A stretch of 64,000 nucleotides of DNA, from assembly GCF_963662255.1 (NCBI RefSeq), contig NC_085046.1:141747762-141811761 (forward strand), read 5' to 3'. The notes under the pieces were generated by a model, which made no database searches, was not told where the DNA came from, and was given only the letters and a program-made list of their open reading frames with translations. Positions 24,573 through 34,847 of this stretch are shown here, in pieces. The first letter of the stretch is position 1. Each line of letters opens with the position of its first letter. Both the position numbers and the translations under genes were made by a program. The DNA comes from Cinclus cinclus (Eukaryota > Chordata > Aves > Passeriformes > Cinclidae).

Positions 24573-27500
24573 ATATAGAAGAATGCAAGTGTTGAAAGCC
24601 CTTCAGTGGGGGAGGAAGATAAAGCATTAGCCCAAAATACCTATGGTCCACCACTGTTCACCCACAAAATGAGGTATCAGGTTTAAAATCTCTGCCTTAT
24701 TTGAGGTTAAAATATATAAACCTCTTCAAAAGTGAGGGCTTTAAAGAAAAAAAAAAGTAGAGCTACTTTGTGTGAGTCTTTTATTAGATTCCTTTTTATT
24801 AGATTATAATTCTTCCAGAAAAAACAAACTATTTCTGCAGTCTCCAGCTGTTTTACCAAATATTTTAAAAAGCACCAGGTTTAGGTATAACTAGAATTTT
24901 GGAATATTCCTGGTGTGAAGTTTCTTGGGATAGGACTATACCATGACAAACTATGAGGAGTAAAATTTTCATCTTCTCTGTATCTTGTGTCCCAGAAACC
25001 CAACGTGCACAGGGATTCCCATGTAGTCCAGACAGGTGCTGAAGCAGAAAACTTGCAGATCAAGCACTTGGACTCCAAAGCTGAGAGATGCCTCAAGATG
25101 AACAAGGAATGGCTCTATCCCATCTTGAGGAAACTTTCTAGGTGAGGGAGACTTTCAGCCCAAAGAAAGAAAACGTGTGCTTAATTGTGATAAAATCTGC
25201 ACTCACCTATCTTAGCACATGAGTTTCCTAGATGTGGAAGAAAGGCAGCTGAGAAGTTTCAGTTCCACAGACCAATACCTCCTCATCAGTGAGAAAGAAT
25301 GTTTTTTCTTTAGTCTTGAAAATATTTTTCCACACTATCTCCCTCCTTTCTCAAAAAATTCAAATAATTTCTCACATGCTGGAAGCTGCAATGTTCCCCA
25401 ATTCCTTTTGCCTTATCAAGTTTCTAATTCTTAATTAAATATATATAAATTCTAAAAGTACATTTAACCACACTCAGAACAAAGCAGCCTTCCTCTAAAG
25501 CAAGTTACATGAAATCTCTTGACTCAACAAGTTAACTAACTTTCTTTTGTCCAACCTGACATTTTAGTGTTTGGCAATGATCAAGGGCTTCTGATTAAGA
25601 AAAAAGATGTTTAGGGGACAGATTTTGGAAGGTGCTGAGCACCCACAGAACATCCTGATTTAAGCTGGAGTTGCATATTCTGGGCCCCTGGATCATCCTG
25701 CCCCATGTCATCTTCAATTCACTTTATCTTGGTGCAACCAAGCATCACTTTCACTTGTTTTTGCTTTATTTTCTGGAACAATTTCATTCCACAGAACAGT
25801 GATGTTAATCTCCTTCTGAGCTGAGCTGCAGAACAGAATTTTCATTTGAAAAATCATGTACTTCTTAACCTACTTCTCCAAAAAGAGCCATTGCAGCGTT
25901 TTGAGATCGCACCTGTGCTTCCCATGGCTGCTTTGATTTATTCCAGCCAAACGGAAAAATCGAAATTGTAGGTTTTTATTTCAGCTGCTGGACTGGTCCT
26001 GTAAATGGGCGATTCAGACCTTGCCATTCATTCCTTGTGCATTTCTCACATAGGAGCAGTGTATCTAGAAAATGAAGATAATGTGGTTAATTTTTCTTCT
26101 GTTCTCTTACCTTTTCTCTTAACCACCTGGGCAATAAGGCCTGCAGGAATCCTCAGCTGAGGTCTCCAGGATCTAAAGCTATAAGCTTATAGCTATTTTT
26201 TCAAGATTATGTTTAGGGAGTATAATGTTCTAAATGTTCTATGTAACATCTGTGGGGACTTGTTGCAGAAATACCAACGTAAAGGCCCTGGCAGTGCAAA
26301 AGTGCCACAGGACACTCAGTCTCTCATAGTTCTCAAGCACACCACCTCTACCAGGAGAAAAAAGAGCATGTGCAGAAGAAGGGTTAGACAGAAAGAATCT
26401 GATTACTGGTGGCCAAAGAGATTAATTATCTCTGAACAACTTGCTGCTCACTGCTGGCTAAATCATCACCCCTTGTTTGGAGAAGCAGAAACTCTCAGGA
26501 TTAAAACAGTAAAAGGCTCTATCATAATCCACTCTTCTCTTATATGTTTATAGAAAGTTCAGGACAGGACTTAGTTTTCACATTACAAATGGGATGGAAA
26601 AAAAATCAATGAAGAAGCTAAAAAGGCAAAAGATAATACCTTAGAAATCATTGGAAGTGCCTCACTGAAAGCCACAGGGGCGGAAGGAAACACTGAATGT
26701 TCATGTCTTCCTGTGCTTCAAAGCTGTTTTCTTTCCAGTTGGCTTTAAAGAATGTCATTTTGGCTGGCTTCATGGCTCTTACATCAGGAGAAACAGTGTG
26801 CCTTTCACAATGATTCTGTGCTGAGACACCTGAAAGCTAGAGGGGAGTAAAGGGAGAGGAAATAAAGCTTTAACTCAGAAGAAAATCAAAACAGGAATTT
26901 TTTACGATGCTCCTTTTTTTCCTTTTATTATTGATTGCAGGGTATTGGGGGCAAGGGGAGTTGCGGTTGGAGTAACTGATTTTTGGAGGAAAAAACAAGT
27001 GAGCAGATGAGCTTAGCAGTGCTAGCCATGGGAACACAAATACCTGAAAGGAAAAATATTCAACTTCTTTGCTGCATACTCCTGCAAAATAATCTCTTCC
27101 CATGGCATAATAAAAAGTTACAGACAGTAATTTTCAAATAATGGTTAACAAATAGGAACAATTTTAATATTGCTGCAACATTTGACAACTCTCAGTACCA
27201 TAAAATCTGTATAAGAAGTGCTGGTGTGCTCCCTTAGAAGTGACAATTTTATAATTTATAGTTTAATTAAAATTAATGTCTTAAGTGCAGGATCCTAATA
27301 ATCTGGATATATAAACTCGAAATTTCCCTGAAATCCACACAGACACATCTATGGTTTTATAAGACTAACTACACGTTTTGTAAATACGTGTTTTTCACAT
27401 AACAGAAATTTGGCAGAGGTTTTCTATATGTAACTCAAACCTCTGTCCCTCTGGCTTATAATCTGCAAGTTCTTGAAGTCCTTCTTACTCACACATTGCT

Positions 27501-27626
27501 GAGAGACTTCCCTTTGTCTAACTACTATAAATGGGATCTTCAAACAAATAATAGCATTTTAAAAAGTTTAAAATTGCCAACCCAAGACAAACCAGTTGGT
27601 AATTAGATGCAAACTGTTTCAGAATT

Positions 27627-27643
27627 AAAAAAAAAAAAAAAAA
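27627..27643 (+). repeat. Poly(A) run (A17)
   Basis: Seventeen consecutive A. No retroposed gene or SINE body is recognisable upstream, so it cannot be called a retroposon tail. Confidence 0.9.
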
Positions 27644-28754
27644 GGTGACAGGTAAGTTTAAGGGGTTTGAGGGGTTTGGTGCTGGAAATGCTCAGAAAAC
27701 TGTGGTGTGTGAGTCTGTCAGATGCTCATCCTCATGTTGCCTTTGCCTCTTCTGGTCAAAGCATTTGCAGCTGAAGTCACTCCATTCAAGTGTCATTGCT
27801 GCAACCAAAGAAGAGCTACTTTGCTGCAAACTAGCAAGTGTGGGAAGATGGATGCCTTTCCTCCTGGTCTGGGACTCTGCTCCAGGAGTGACTTTCTTGG
27901 AGGTAAGGGTAAAAGATAAAAGAAGACATGTCAAATTGCTCTCTGAGAAAACTGAGAAACATTTGAACTGCTTATATTGACAGAGAGGAAAAAGCTAAAA
28001 CTGGACATTGCAACTTTTTTACTGTGTTTTCTTGTGTGCAGTATCATCTTTCAGGAGTTCCTTGAGGTCAGGATGCTCTGCATCTAGCCTTGCAAAAGGG
28101 ACAGAGTAAGGGGGATATCAGGCCACATCCTATCTCTCCCTACCTGGATATGAGATTACAGGGGTGGCTCTAAATCTCAAACCAACATTTCATCTGCCTT
28201 GATGGCATTTTTTAAGACTGTAGGAAGAATTTAGGTGGTTGACACCTGATGCTGTAACACCAAAGAAGTCTGGGTGGGGCCTTGTCATTCAGAAAGATCC
28301 TCCTGGGCATACGTAAGGGCTCCAAGTGGGAATTTGGGAACTCGGGTTAAACAGATCAATCCCTACAGGGCTAGGCAGTCCTATTGTAGTTTACAGCTTG
28401 ACAGGTTTTATGCAGCCAATTTGGGCTGGATTTAAACTGACTCAGTGGTCATAAGGAACTAGGGGGGAGTTAGAAGATACTGTACTGCTCAGTGCACAGA
28501 GACTGGGACACAACCAACACATGCATAGACTCACAGACATTCATTAATGTCATTGCACGAACAAAATACTGGCTAACCCACACCCATTTACACTTTCATT
28601 TGGATATGACTGTGCTGAGATCCTGGGATTGTTCAAACTTCAGACTCCGTGAAACCTGGGGGTGAACCAGCCTGGTTCATAATTAACTGAAGAGAAAGTT
28701 CACGTAACATCCTGGGAAGGAGAACTGACAAGTTTCACACATTCCTGTGTCTAG

Positions 28755-28826
28755 CACAAAAACAAAACAAACCAAAAAAACAAAACAAGCAAAAAAAAAA
28801 AACAAAAACAAACAAAAAAAACACAC
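28755..28826 (+). repeat. A-rich (CAAA/CAAAA)n tract
   Basis: About 72 bp made only of A with interspersed C. It is an impure microsatellite that includes a run of about 12 A. Confidence 0.9.
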
Positions 28827-29644
28827 CGCAATGAAAACCTTATAAAAGGGAAATTATCAGATTACAGAACAAAAAAGTGTTCTTCAAACCCTAGTTCATG
28901 AACTTTTTGCTGAACATGCTCAAAGGTATGTCTGAAGTGCAAGCACAAATTGGTACATTTTTCATTACTTCTGTCATCATCCTGCCAAATTTCCTGACAG
29001 CTTGGAAGAGCCCTCCACTTTTGTCTGGCCCAAGGACTCTCACCCTGAGGATTACAAGCAGTTGGCAGATGACTCTCACCACCCTGCCCTGCTCTCAGGA
29101 TTCACCTCAGTGGATATCCTGTAGTAACAGGTGGGATCCATTTCGATTAGGTCATTCACCAGAGAAATCCCATGCTTAGACCCTGAAGGTCTGTCTCAGA
29201 AACAGAAGGCTCAGTACAGCCAGCAACAGGATACAGGCAGGTAGTACCAAACTGACTGAAGCCAGCAGTGGAGGGAAGGCATCCTTACCTATTCCTTTCC
29301 ATCCTGGTTCCCTGTAGGAATGTGACCCTTCTCCAACTCTCCATCTCTTTACAGAGTAATCTGAGAGAACCTGCCCAGGTTCTTCCTTGAACCTGGTGAC
29401 TGTCTCTGAGCAGAAGCAAATTAACATGAGCTGGAATGTGTTCCCCAGACTTGTCCTTTCAGTGGTCTGCATGTGCATGTCCAGCAGAGGAGCAAGGGGG
29501 TAGTCAGATACTAAAACTATTTACTGGTCCCCATGTAAATATGCTGCTCTTGCGAGTCAAAGCCTTTAGCCAGCTAAACCTAATTTTCAAGACCACCAGG
29601 GTGCCTTTAAGGTTGTCTGCATCTCATAAGTATTTTAACATTTT

Positions 29645-29727
29645 TATGAATCTCTGTCCCTGTTTCTGATAGGAGATAATAACACTCGCCTAATTTACTT
29701 GGATGCAGGGGGAATAAATATTTATGA
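29645..29727 (+). mobile_element. Probable MIR SINE fragment, plus strand
   Basis: 'tctctgtccctgtttctgat' (29651 on) is followed by 'aggagataataacactcgcc' and 'ggggaataaatatttatg'. This parallels the MIR segment that runs CTCTGTGCCTCAGTTTCCTC, then ATAATAATACCTACC, then GATTAAATGAG. It is short and diverged. Confidence 0.45.
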
Positions 29728-31280
29728 AAAAAAATTAATGGTGAGATTACATAGGATGTAGCATCCTTGTAAGCACCATAAATAGCCTGCTAATATATTG
29801 TGCAAAACAAAGGAGGTTTTAGCTTTTACTGCCTCCAGCCTAGCACAAGGAAACAAAGTTTGTTTAGCTCTCAGTGCTCTACAGCATCTTGTGACATCAG
29901 GCAAGTTTTAATTTTGTGTGTGTGCATGAGGTTTCTACAAATACCACAGAGCCAAATCTTGTCATGATCTTTCAATCTGTCCTACTTCCAGGCAAAAGCA
30001 GAAAGTTTAGAGGAGTGAAAAAGCACACAAATCAAAAGCAACTGAGCATTTGTGTATCTATTCAAAGACTTTTTTAGGCACTAGCATGGAGGATATGGTT
30101 GGGACAAGGATTTGATTTCACTCTTGCTGGCTCCCACGCCCCTAATTAGAACTGAGCTCTTTATAGGTAAATAACATTTAAGTGGAACTATTTCTTACCA
30201 CTGGGGTCCTGCACTCTGCTGTGCAGAGCCCTTTCATTAGGAATTAGCCGGCACGATGCTGAATAAACACATTGTATATTTTGCAAGAGCTCTGATGTGG
30301 TCTCTGTTAATTACTCTCTTTAACCTATTACAATCATGTGCTGCTTAGCCACACACACCACAGGACAGCTTGGGAAGGGGAAGATTATGGGGTATGCACA
30401 GATAAATTCTTAAAGGGACACACAGCATAAAGACATGCCACAATGTCTGTTTGAACTGGTGTCAGATACAATAATGAGTGGGTAGGAATAAAAATAAATA
30501 CATAGCACTTCAGGAACACTTCACATTCTGTAGTATTGCATCAAGCAGTATGACCAGGACTATCTCTCTTACCAACACCCTCTTGGCTCGGTTGAAGAGA
30601 CCAGCCTGGCTTGCTTATTTGAGGGTTTTTCTGCAATGCCCTTGGCAGTGGTTTGTACTTGGAAGCTCACCCTCTCCCCCTTACCCTCAAATTACACTTC
30701 TATTCATGACTGCCTATTCAAAGGGTGCTTAGATGCATGCCTAATGCTTTGTTGCTACACTCGCCTCACAGATGCCTAAGGGCTTTTGTCATTGGAACAA
30801 TAAACTGAAAGTCCACCATTCCTCTCTTCCTCAGGTCCCTGTGCTGGAACTCCTAGCAGATTTGCAGGGAGGCAGACAGAAGTCACCACTGCAGGGAATC
30901 CTCACTGATCCAAGGATAATTGTGTGTCAGTAATCGGTGCTTTACTATCATTAGCAGCCACTTTAATACAGTCCTGCTTAGCCCCCAGTTAGGCTTATGA
31001 CTATGGAATTTACTCTGGCTTATCAGCTTCACTGGAGCATGTGAATGATCTCAACCTCTGACTATTTAGGCACATACTCATATGGGAAAAGTAGGCAGAA
31101 ACCTGTGGTTTTTTGACATTAGTTATATTAGTCCAGTCAAACAACTCCTTTGTTTAGTCCTGGAGCTGTCTGTCTTCACTGGGTGTCTCCAGCAACACAA
31201 TTATGCCGTAATTACCACAACACTGATTCCCTTCATCTAAACAGGACCCAACTTTAGATATCCTTGGTTAAAAACCCAGT
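29728..31280. other. Unique noncoding sequence
   Basis: No gene recognised. A motif-bearing, non-repetitive block at 30200-30345 is listed separately. Confidence 0.6.
30200..30345. promoter_or_regulatory. Candidate conserved noncoding element (motif-based guess)
   Basis: This compact block contains repeated homeodomain-type cores (CATTAG at 30235-30240, AATTAG at 30242-30247, GTTAATTAC at 30306-30314). It has two CpGs in 'gccggcacg' and a perfect 6-bp hairpin at 30214-30228 (ctctgc, loop tgt, gcagag). The visible facts are the motifs. That they are conserved or functional is a guess. Confidence 0.2.
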
Positions 31281-31413
31281 AGCCTTTCTGAATCTCAATT
31301 CCCACATTGATAAAGGAAGAGGCATTACTATTAACACAATTAATTATTAATATAGTATTAATATGTGCAAAGCCCTAAGGCTTCCAGATGAAAGGTGATG
31401 GATAATTGTAAGG
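31281..31413 (+). mobile_element. Probable MIR-type SINE relic, plus strand
   Basis: 'gcctttctgaatctcaattc' is followed by 'cacattgataaaggaagagg' and 'attactattaacac', matching the MIR order CCTCTCTGAGCCTCAGTTTCC, then TCTGTAAAATGGGG, then ATAATA. It ends with 'atgtgcaaagccctaaggct' and 'tccagatgaaaggtgat', which resembles the 3' end shared by MIR-like SINEs and L2-type LINEs. The order of several matching blocks makes this more credible than any one alone. Confidence 0.5.
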
Positions 31414-32364
31414 TGTTCTTCACACAGCCATGGGCTGTTAGCAACCAACTCAAATCAAAAAAGATTATCAAATGCACACACTTAAAGAGATTGGGCTGAT
31501 CAAGTAAAGAATTGCCACGGGATATTGGTCTCCCACTGCTACAGAAATTCTGAAGCATTAATCTCCAAAAAGCATCACAAAGGATCTGAGGCTTTTCTCT
31601 TCAAAGTGGGAGGTATTACCTTGTCACAGTGTCTGAGGGCTGTGACTCTGTTACACCAAATCTCTAGCTAAAATTGTAAAGTTTTATTCAATGAATGTCT
31701 GCAATACAAAGTTGCTATTGTAGAACTCCTTCCCATCAGCCATCCAGAAACTCTTTGGAAATGCTGACACTTTCAAATTATTTTTTTTGTCTTTAATATT
31801 TCAGTCTTCATACAGTTCTTTATCTGCTGGGCCTAAGTTGTTATGAATCAGTCAAGACTATAAAGGGATGTACATAGGGTCCCCATTGTTGGAAGTAAAT
31901 CCAAAAAAGGCCTTCTATTCCTGTTTTCAAGAAGTAGCCCAGATTCAATCCTACCTAGATTGTAGGTCCTCTGTAATCATTGGATATAAATAGGCATTTC
32001 CAAAGGGCAAGATAGCTCACACCTATGATGACTTTCCCTCTGTAGGTACCTAAACTCCCTGAACTGTCTTCTCATCTACACTGGGATCACCAAGCCCCAA
32101 ATCAAGTCAGTCTAGGTGCTTAAAGGAAGCATTTCAGTTTATGTGATCATGATGGGCTGGGATAAACTTAGCACCCATTCCCCAACCTGCCCTGTGTACA
32201 GCCAGACTGCAGGAAAAAAACTTGCAGGAGATTCTACCAGAGTTTTGTTGTCAGCAAGAACAATGTTTAGACACTGCCTTGCAGCTGATGCAAGCCTGTT
32301 GTGACATAATGACACTATCGGCATTCGGTATCAGCCTTCTCTCCAGACTTTCCACCACTTTCCT
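31414..32364. other. Unique AT-rich noncoding sequence
   Basis: No recognisable gene or repeat. Open frames are no longer than 66 codons. Confidence 0.6.
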
Positions 32365-32850
32365 TCTGCAGTGGATTAACCTTGGCTAAGGGTCTCCCTG
32401 CCCTGGCATGGGCCCTTCCCCAGGCTGCAGCTCCTCAGGGACAGCAGCTCTCGCCAGACTCCGCAGCCTCGGCTCCTGCAGGGAATATCCCCTGGTCTGT
32501 AGGGGTGGGTCTGTGCTCCAGTCTGCAGCCCATCCAGCCCTCCTTCTCCTCCAGCCCTCCTCAGGGTCACTGTGTTGCTGCTCCTCCCTCCCTCTGTCCC
32601 ATTGCCACCTTTGGCCCTTCATGGAACCTGTTTTTCCCCAGTGCTCCCAGCCTGGCCAAGGGGCTCAGCTGTGCCCAGTGGAGGACTGCTGGAGCTGCCT
32701 GGACCTGGCTGTGTCTGGCTTTGGGCACCCCCAGCCTCTCCCACAGAGGACCCTGCAGCCCCGCTGCAGACCCTCAGCATGGACCCAATACACTCACTGC
32801 ACTGCTGGTGCACAAGTGAGATTTTGTGGTCATCCTCAGCCAGAGCTCTG
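32365..32850. repeat. GC-rich block, probable old insertion of unknown type
   Basis: Base composition changes abruptly to GC-rich (many CAGCC, CTGCAG and CCTCC words) for about 480 bp, with AT-rich DNA on both sides. The low stop-codon density gives overlapping open frames in several registers (224 codons at 32408-33082 plus, 145 at 32382-32819 plus, 78 at 32386-32622 minus). That is the signature of composition rather than of coding. The look is reminiscent of GC-rich LTR pieces found in songbird genomes, but I cannot name a family. A small CpG-poor exon-like island is less likely. Confidence 0.45.
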
Positions 32851-33129
32851 GATCTGCCTTAGAAATGGAGAACCTGTTAACAGTGCTTATTTAGCCTGGG
32901 ACCAGCTATTCTTCAACATCTCCAGAAAGTTTTGCCATAGCTCTCAGAAAAACTTTCCACATTCTTTAATTCAGGAGTGGCAAATTTCTACCTCATTCCA
33001 GGCCCTGGTGCAGTCAGACTTGGCAAGGTATTGTGACTCAGGGGATGGAAAGGCCTTTAGGGATTATTCCAATGTAATTTAGCTCCTTTTGCTCCTCCAA
33101 GATGAGACTGAGAGTAAATTTTATTGTGG

Positions 33130-33456
33130 TCCACATCTTCCTCATAAGGGGAATCAGAGGGGCAGGCACTGATCTCCTCTCTGGCGACCAGTGTCAGGAC
33201 CTAAGGGAATGGCCTGAAGTTGTGTCAGAAGAGGTTTAGGTTGGTTATTAGGAAAATGTTCTTCAGCAACAGGGTCATTGGGAGCTGGAACAGGCTCCCC
33301 AGGGAAGTGATCACAGCACAAAGTCTGACAGAGCTCAAGAAGCATTTGGACAATAAATTCAGGCACGTGATGTGCTTCTTGGGATTGCCTTAGGCACTAC
33401 TGTGACTTGAACTTGATGATCCTTGTGGGTCCCTTCCAATTCAGAATATTCTATGG
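33130..33456 (+). mobile_element. CR1 LINE 3' fragment, plus strand
   Basis: The segment shows the CR1 series 'gggaatggcctgaagttgtg' (33206 on), 'cagaagaggtttaggttgg', 'ggaacaggctccccagggaa' near 33287 and 'cttgatgatccttgtgggtc' near 33412. It ends 'cagaatattctatggctca' with one degraded ATTCTATG unit. The left edge is uncertain because the first 80 bp are diverged. Confidence 0.88.
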
Positions 33457-34159
33457 CTCAGCCTACAACTCAGGATGCTCCCATAAACAGCCACCTCATC
33501 TAAGCCACTTCACACATCTTTGCATGGAACATTTAAGTAATTTCACCTTGGTTTCTGTATACTCTCTGTTTTTATTACAGATAAGAGAAACAACACTCAG
33601 ACCCCTGGAAGGAAGCATGGTTTTGGAAAGAGATCAGAATGGTCTGGTTGGAGTTGTACTCTGCAGAAAATGGCTTGCACTACCCTTATAAGTAGGCTTG
33701 GAAGGCTGCATGCATGCATTTCTGCTTTTTTTGGACTGGTGGAGGTAATTGATTGCTTACAGCTCTAGCCTAGAAAGCTGGATAGCTGGAACCATCAAGG
33801 ACACTTCTGCCTAAATGAATTAAGTAAATGAATTGAGCAATCAAACATAAAGAAGTGGGTGTGCAACAATTGCCTACATTTGAAACGCAAGGAGAGGTAA
33901 TTGATTGTGCAGTTACTGTACCACACAATGTACGTACACATTCCTTGTTCTTGTTTGCAATGTGGAAAAAAATAACTGCAAGACACAGGTAACAATTTGT
34001 CTTCCCCTGTGTGGTAACATCAATAGTCATTATCCTAAACTCTTCCTTCGAAATATCCTGGGCACTTCAACAAAAAAAGCAATTCCTTGCCTGAAAGACT
34101 GACAGTCTTTGCTGGTTTCTGCTTCAGTCAAATAACATCTAGCTTCTAATATCAGTGGG
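33457..34159. other. Unique noncoding spacer between two CR1 copies
   Basis: About 700 bp without recognisable content. Open frames on both strands are under 95 codons and overlap. Confidence 0.6.
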
Positions 34160-34847
34160 ATAGACATAGGTCAAGAGCAGCCCTGAGGGGAAGGAACTGG
34201 GGGTGCTGGTTGACAAGAAGTTCAAGATGATCTGGCAATGTGTACTTGCAGCCCAGAAAGCTGACAATATCCTGAGCTGAATCTAAAAAAGTGTGGCCAG
34301 CAGGTCGAGAGAGGTCTCATGAGAACTCACCTGAAGTACTGCATCCATCTCTCGAGCCCCCAGCATAAGGATGTTGGACCTGTTAGAGGGAGTCAAGAGG
34401 AGGGTCACAGAGATGGTCAGAGGGCTAGAGCACCTCTCCTATATAGACAGGAGAGTGGTGAGAGTGTTGGGACTTTTCAGGCTGGAGAAGAGAATGCACC
34501 AGAGAGCAGCTTTCAAGTACCTAAAGGGGTCTTTACAAGACATCTGGAGAAGGACTTGTTATAGAAGGGCATGTAGTGATAGAGAACAAGAGGCAATGGC
34601 TTTAAAATTGGAGAGGGTAGGGTTAGATACAAGGAAAAAATTCTTCACTATTGGGATTGAGAGACATTGGCAGAGATTCCCAAGAAAGTTGTGGATGCCC
34701 CATCTCCGGAAATGTTCAAGGCCAGGTTGGATGGGGCTTTGAGCAACCTGATCTAGTGAAACCTGTCCCTACCCATGGCTAGAGGTTTGGAATGAGATGC
34801 TTTGGGGCTCCTTCCAATCCAAACTATTCTATAATTCATGACTAGGA
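34160..34847 (+). mobile_element. CR1 LINE 3' fragment, about 690 bp, plus strand
   Basis: It begins in ORF2 coding sequence ('gaactgggggtgctggttga' near 34195, then 'gtgtggccagcaggtcgaga' near 34291). It runs through the C-terminal coding part and the 3' UTR ('ggccaggttggatggggctt' near 34720). It ends with 'ccaaactattctataattca', a diverged ATTCTATG tail. It is similar in layout to the CR1 at 22-23 kb but in the opposite orientation. Confidence 0.92.
34371..34742 (+). pseudogene. CR1 ORF2 C-terminal remnant
   Basis: An open stretch of 123 codons within the CR1 copy. Its N-terminal part reads GVKRRVTEMVRGLEHLSYID, clearly the same protein segment as that in the CR1 remnant at 22228-22500. 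This is followed by the LGLFRLEKR block. Beyond residue 60 or so the frame departs from the expected protein, which suggests frameshifts. It is a non-functional fragment of a retrotransposon protein. Confidence 0.8.

Larger units (their letters stand above)
24573..29644. other. Unique AT-rich noncoding sequence, no gene seen
   Basis: About 5 kb. It includes an A17 run at 27627-27643 and a long A-rich CAAA-type tract at 28755-28826. Open frames up to 114 codons (26209-26553) have no recognisable relatives. The segment at about 25880-26080 is non-repetitive and has several CpGs, but carries no decisive motif. Confidence 0.65.

Noticed and set aside
26209..26553. 114-codon plus-strand open frame
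   Set aside because: No recognisable domain, and a length compatible with chance in AT-rich DNA.
27450..27643. Possible processed pseudogene ending in A17
   Set aside because: No recognisable coding sequence upstream, no target duplication seen, and no polyadenylation signal at the expected distance.
32408..33082. 224-codon plus-strand open frame, the longest in the window
   Set aside because: Most of it lies in the GC-rich block, where three other frames are also open. The predicted protein is low in information (Ser, Cys, Leu, Pro-rich) with no domain, and it runs into AT-rich sequence without a change of character.
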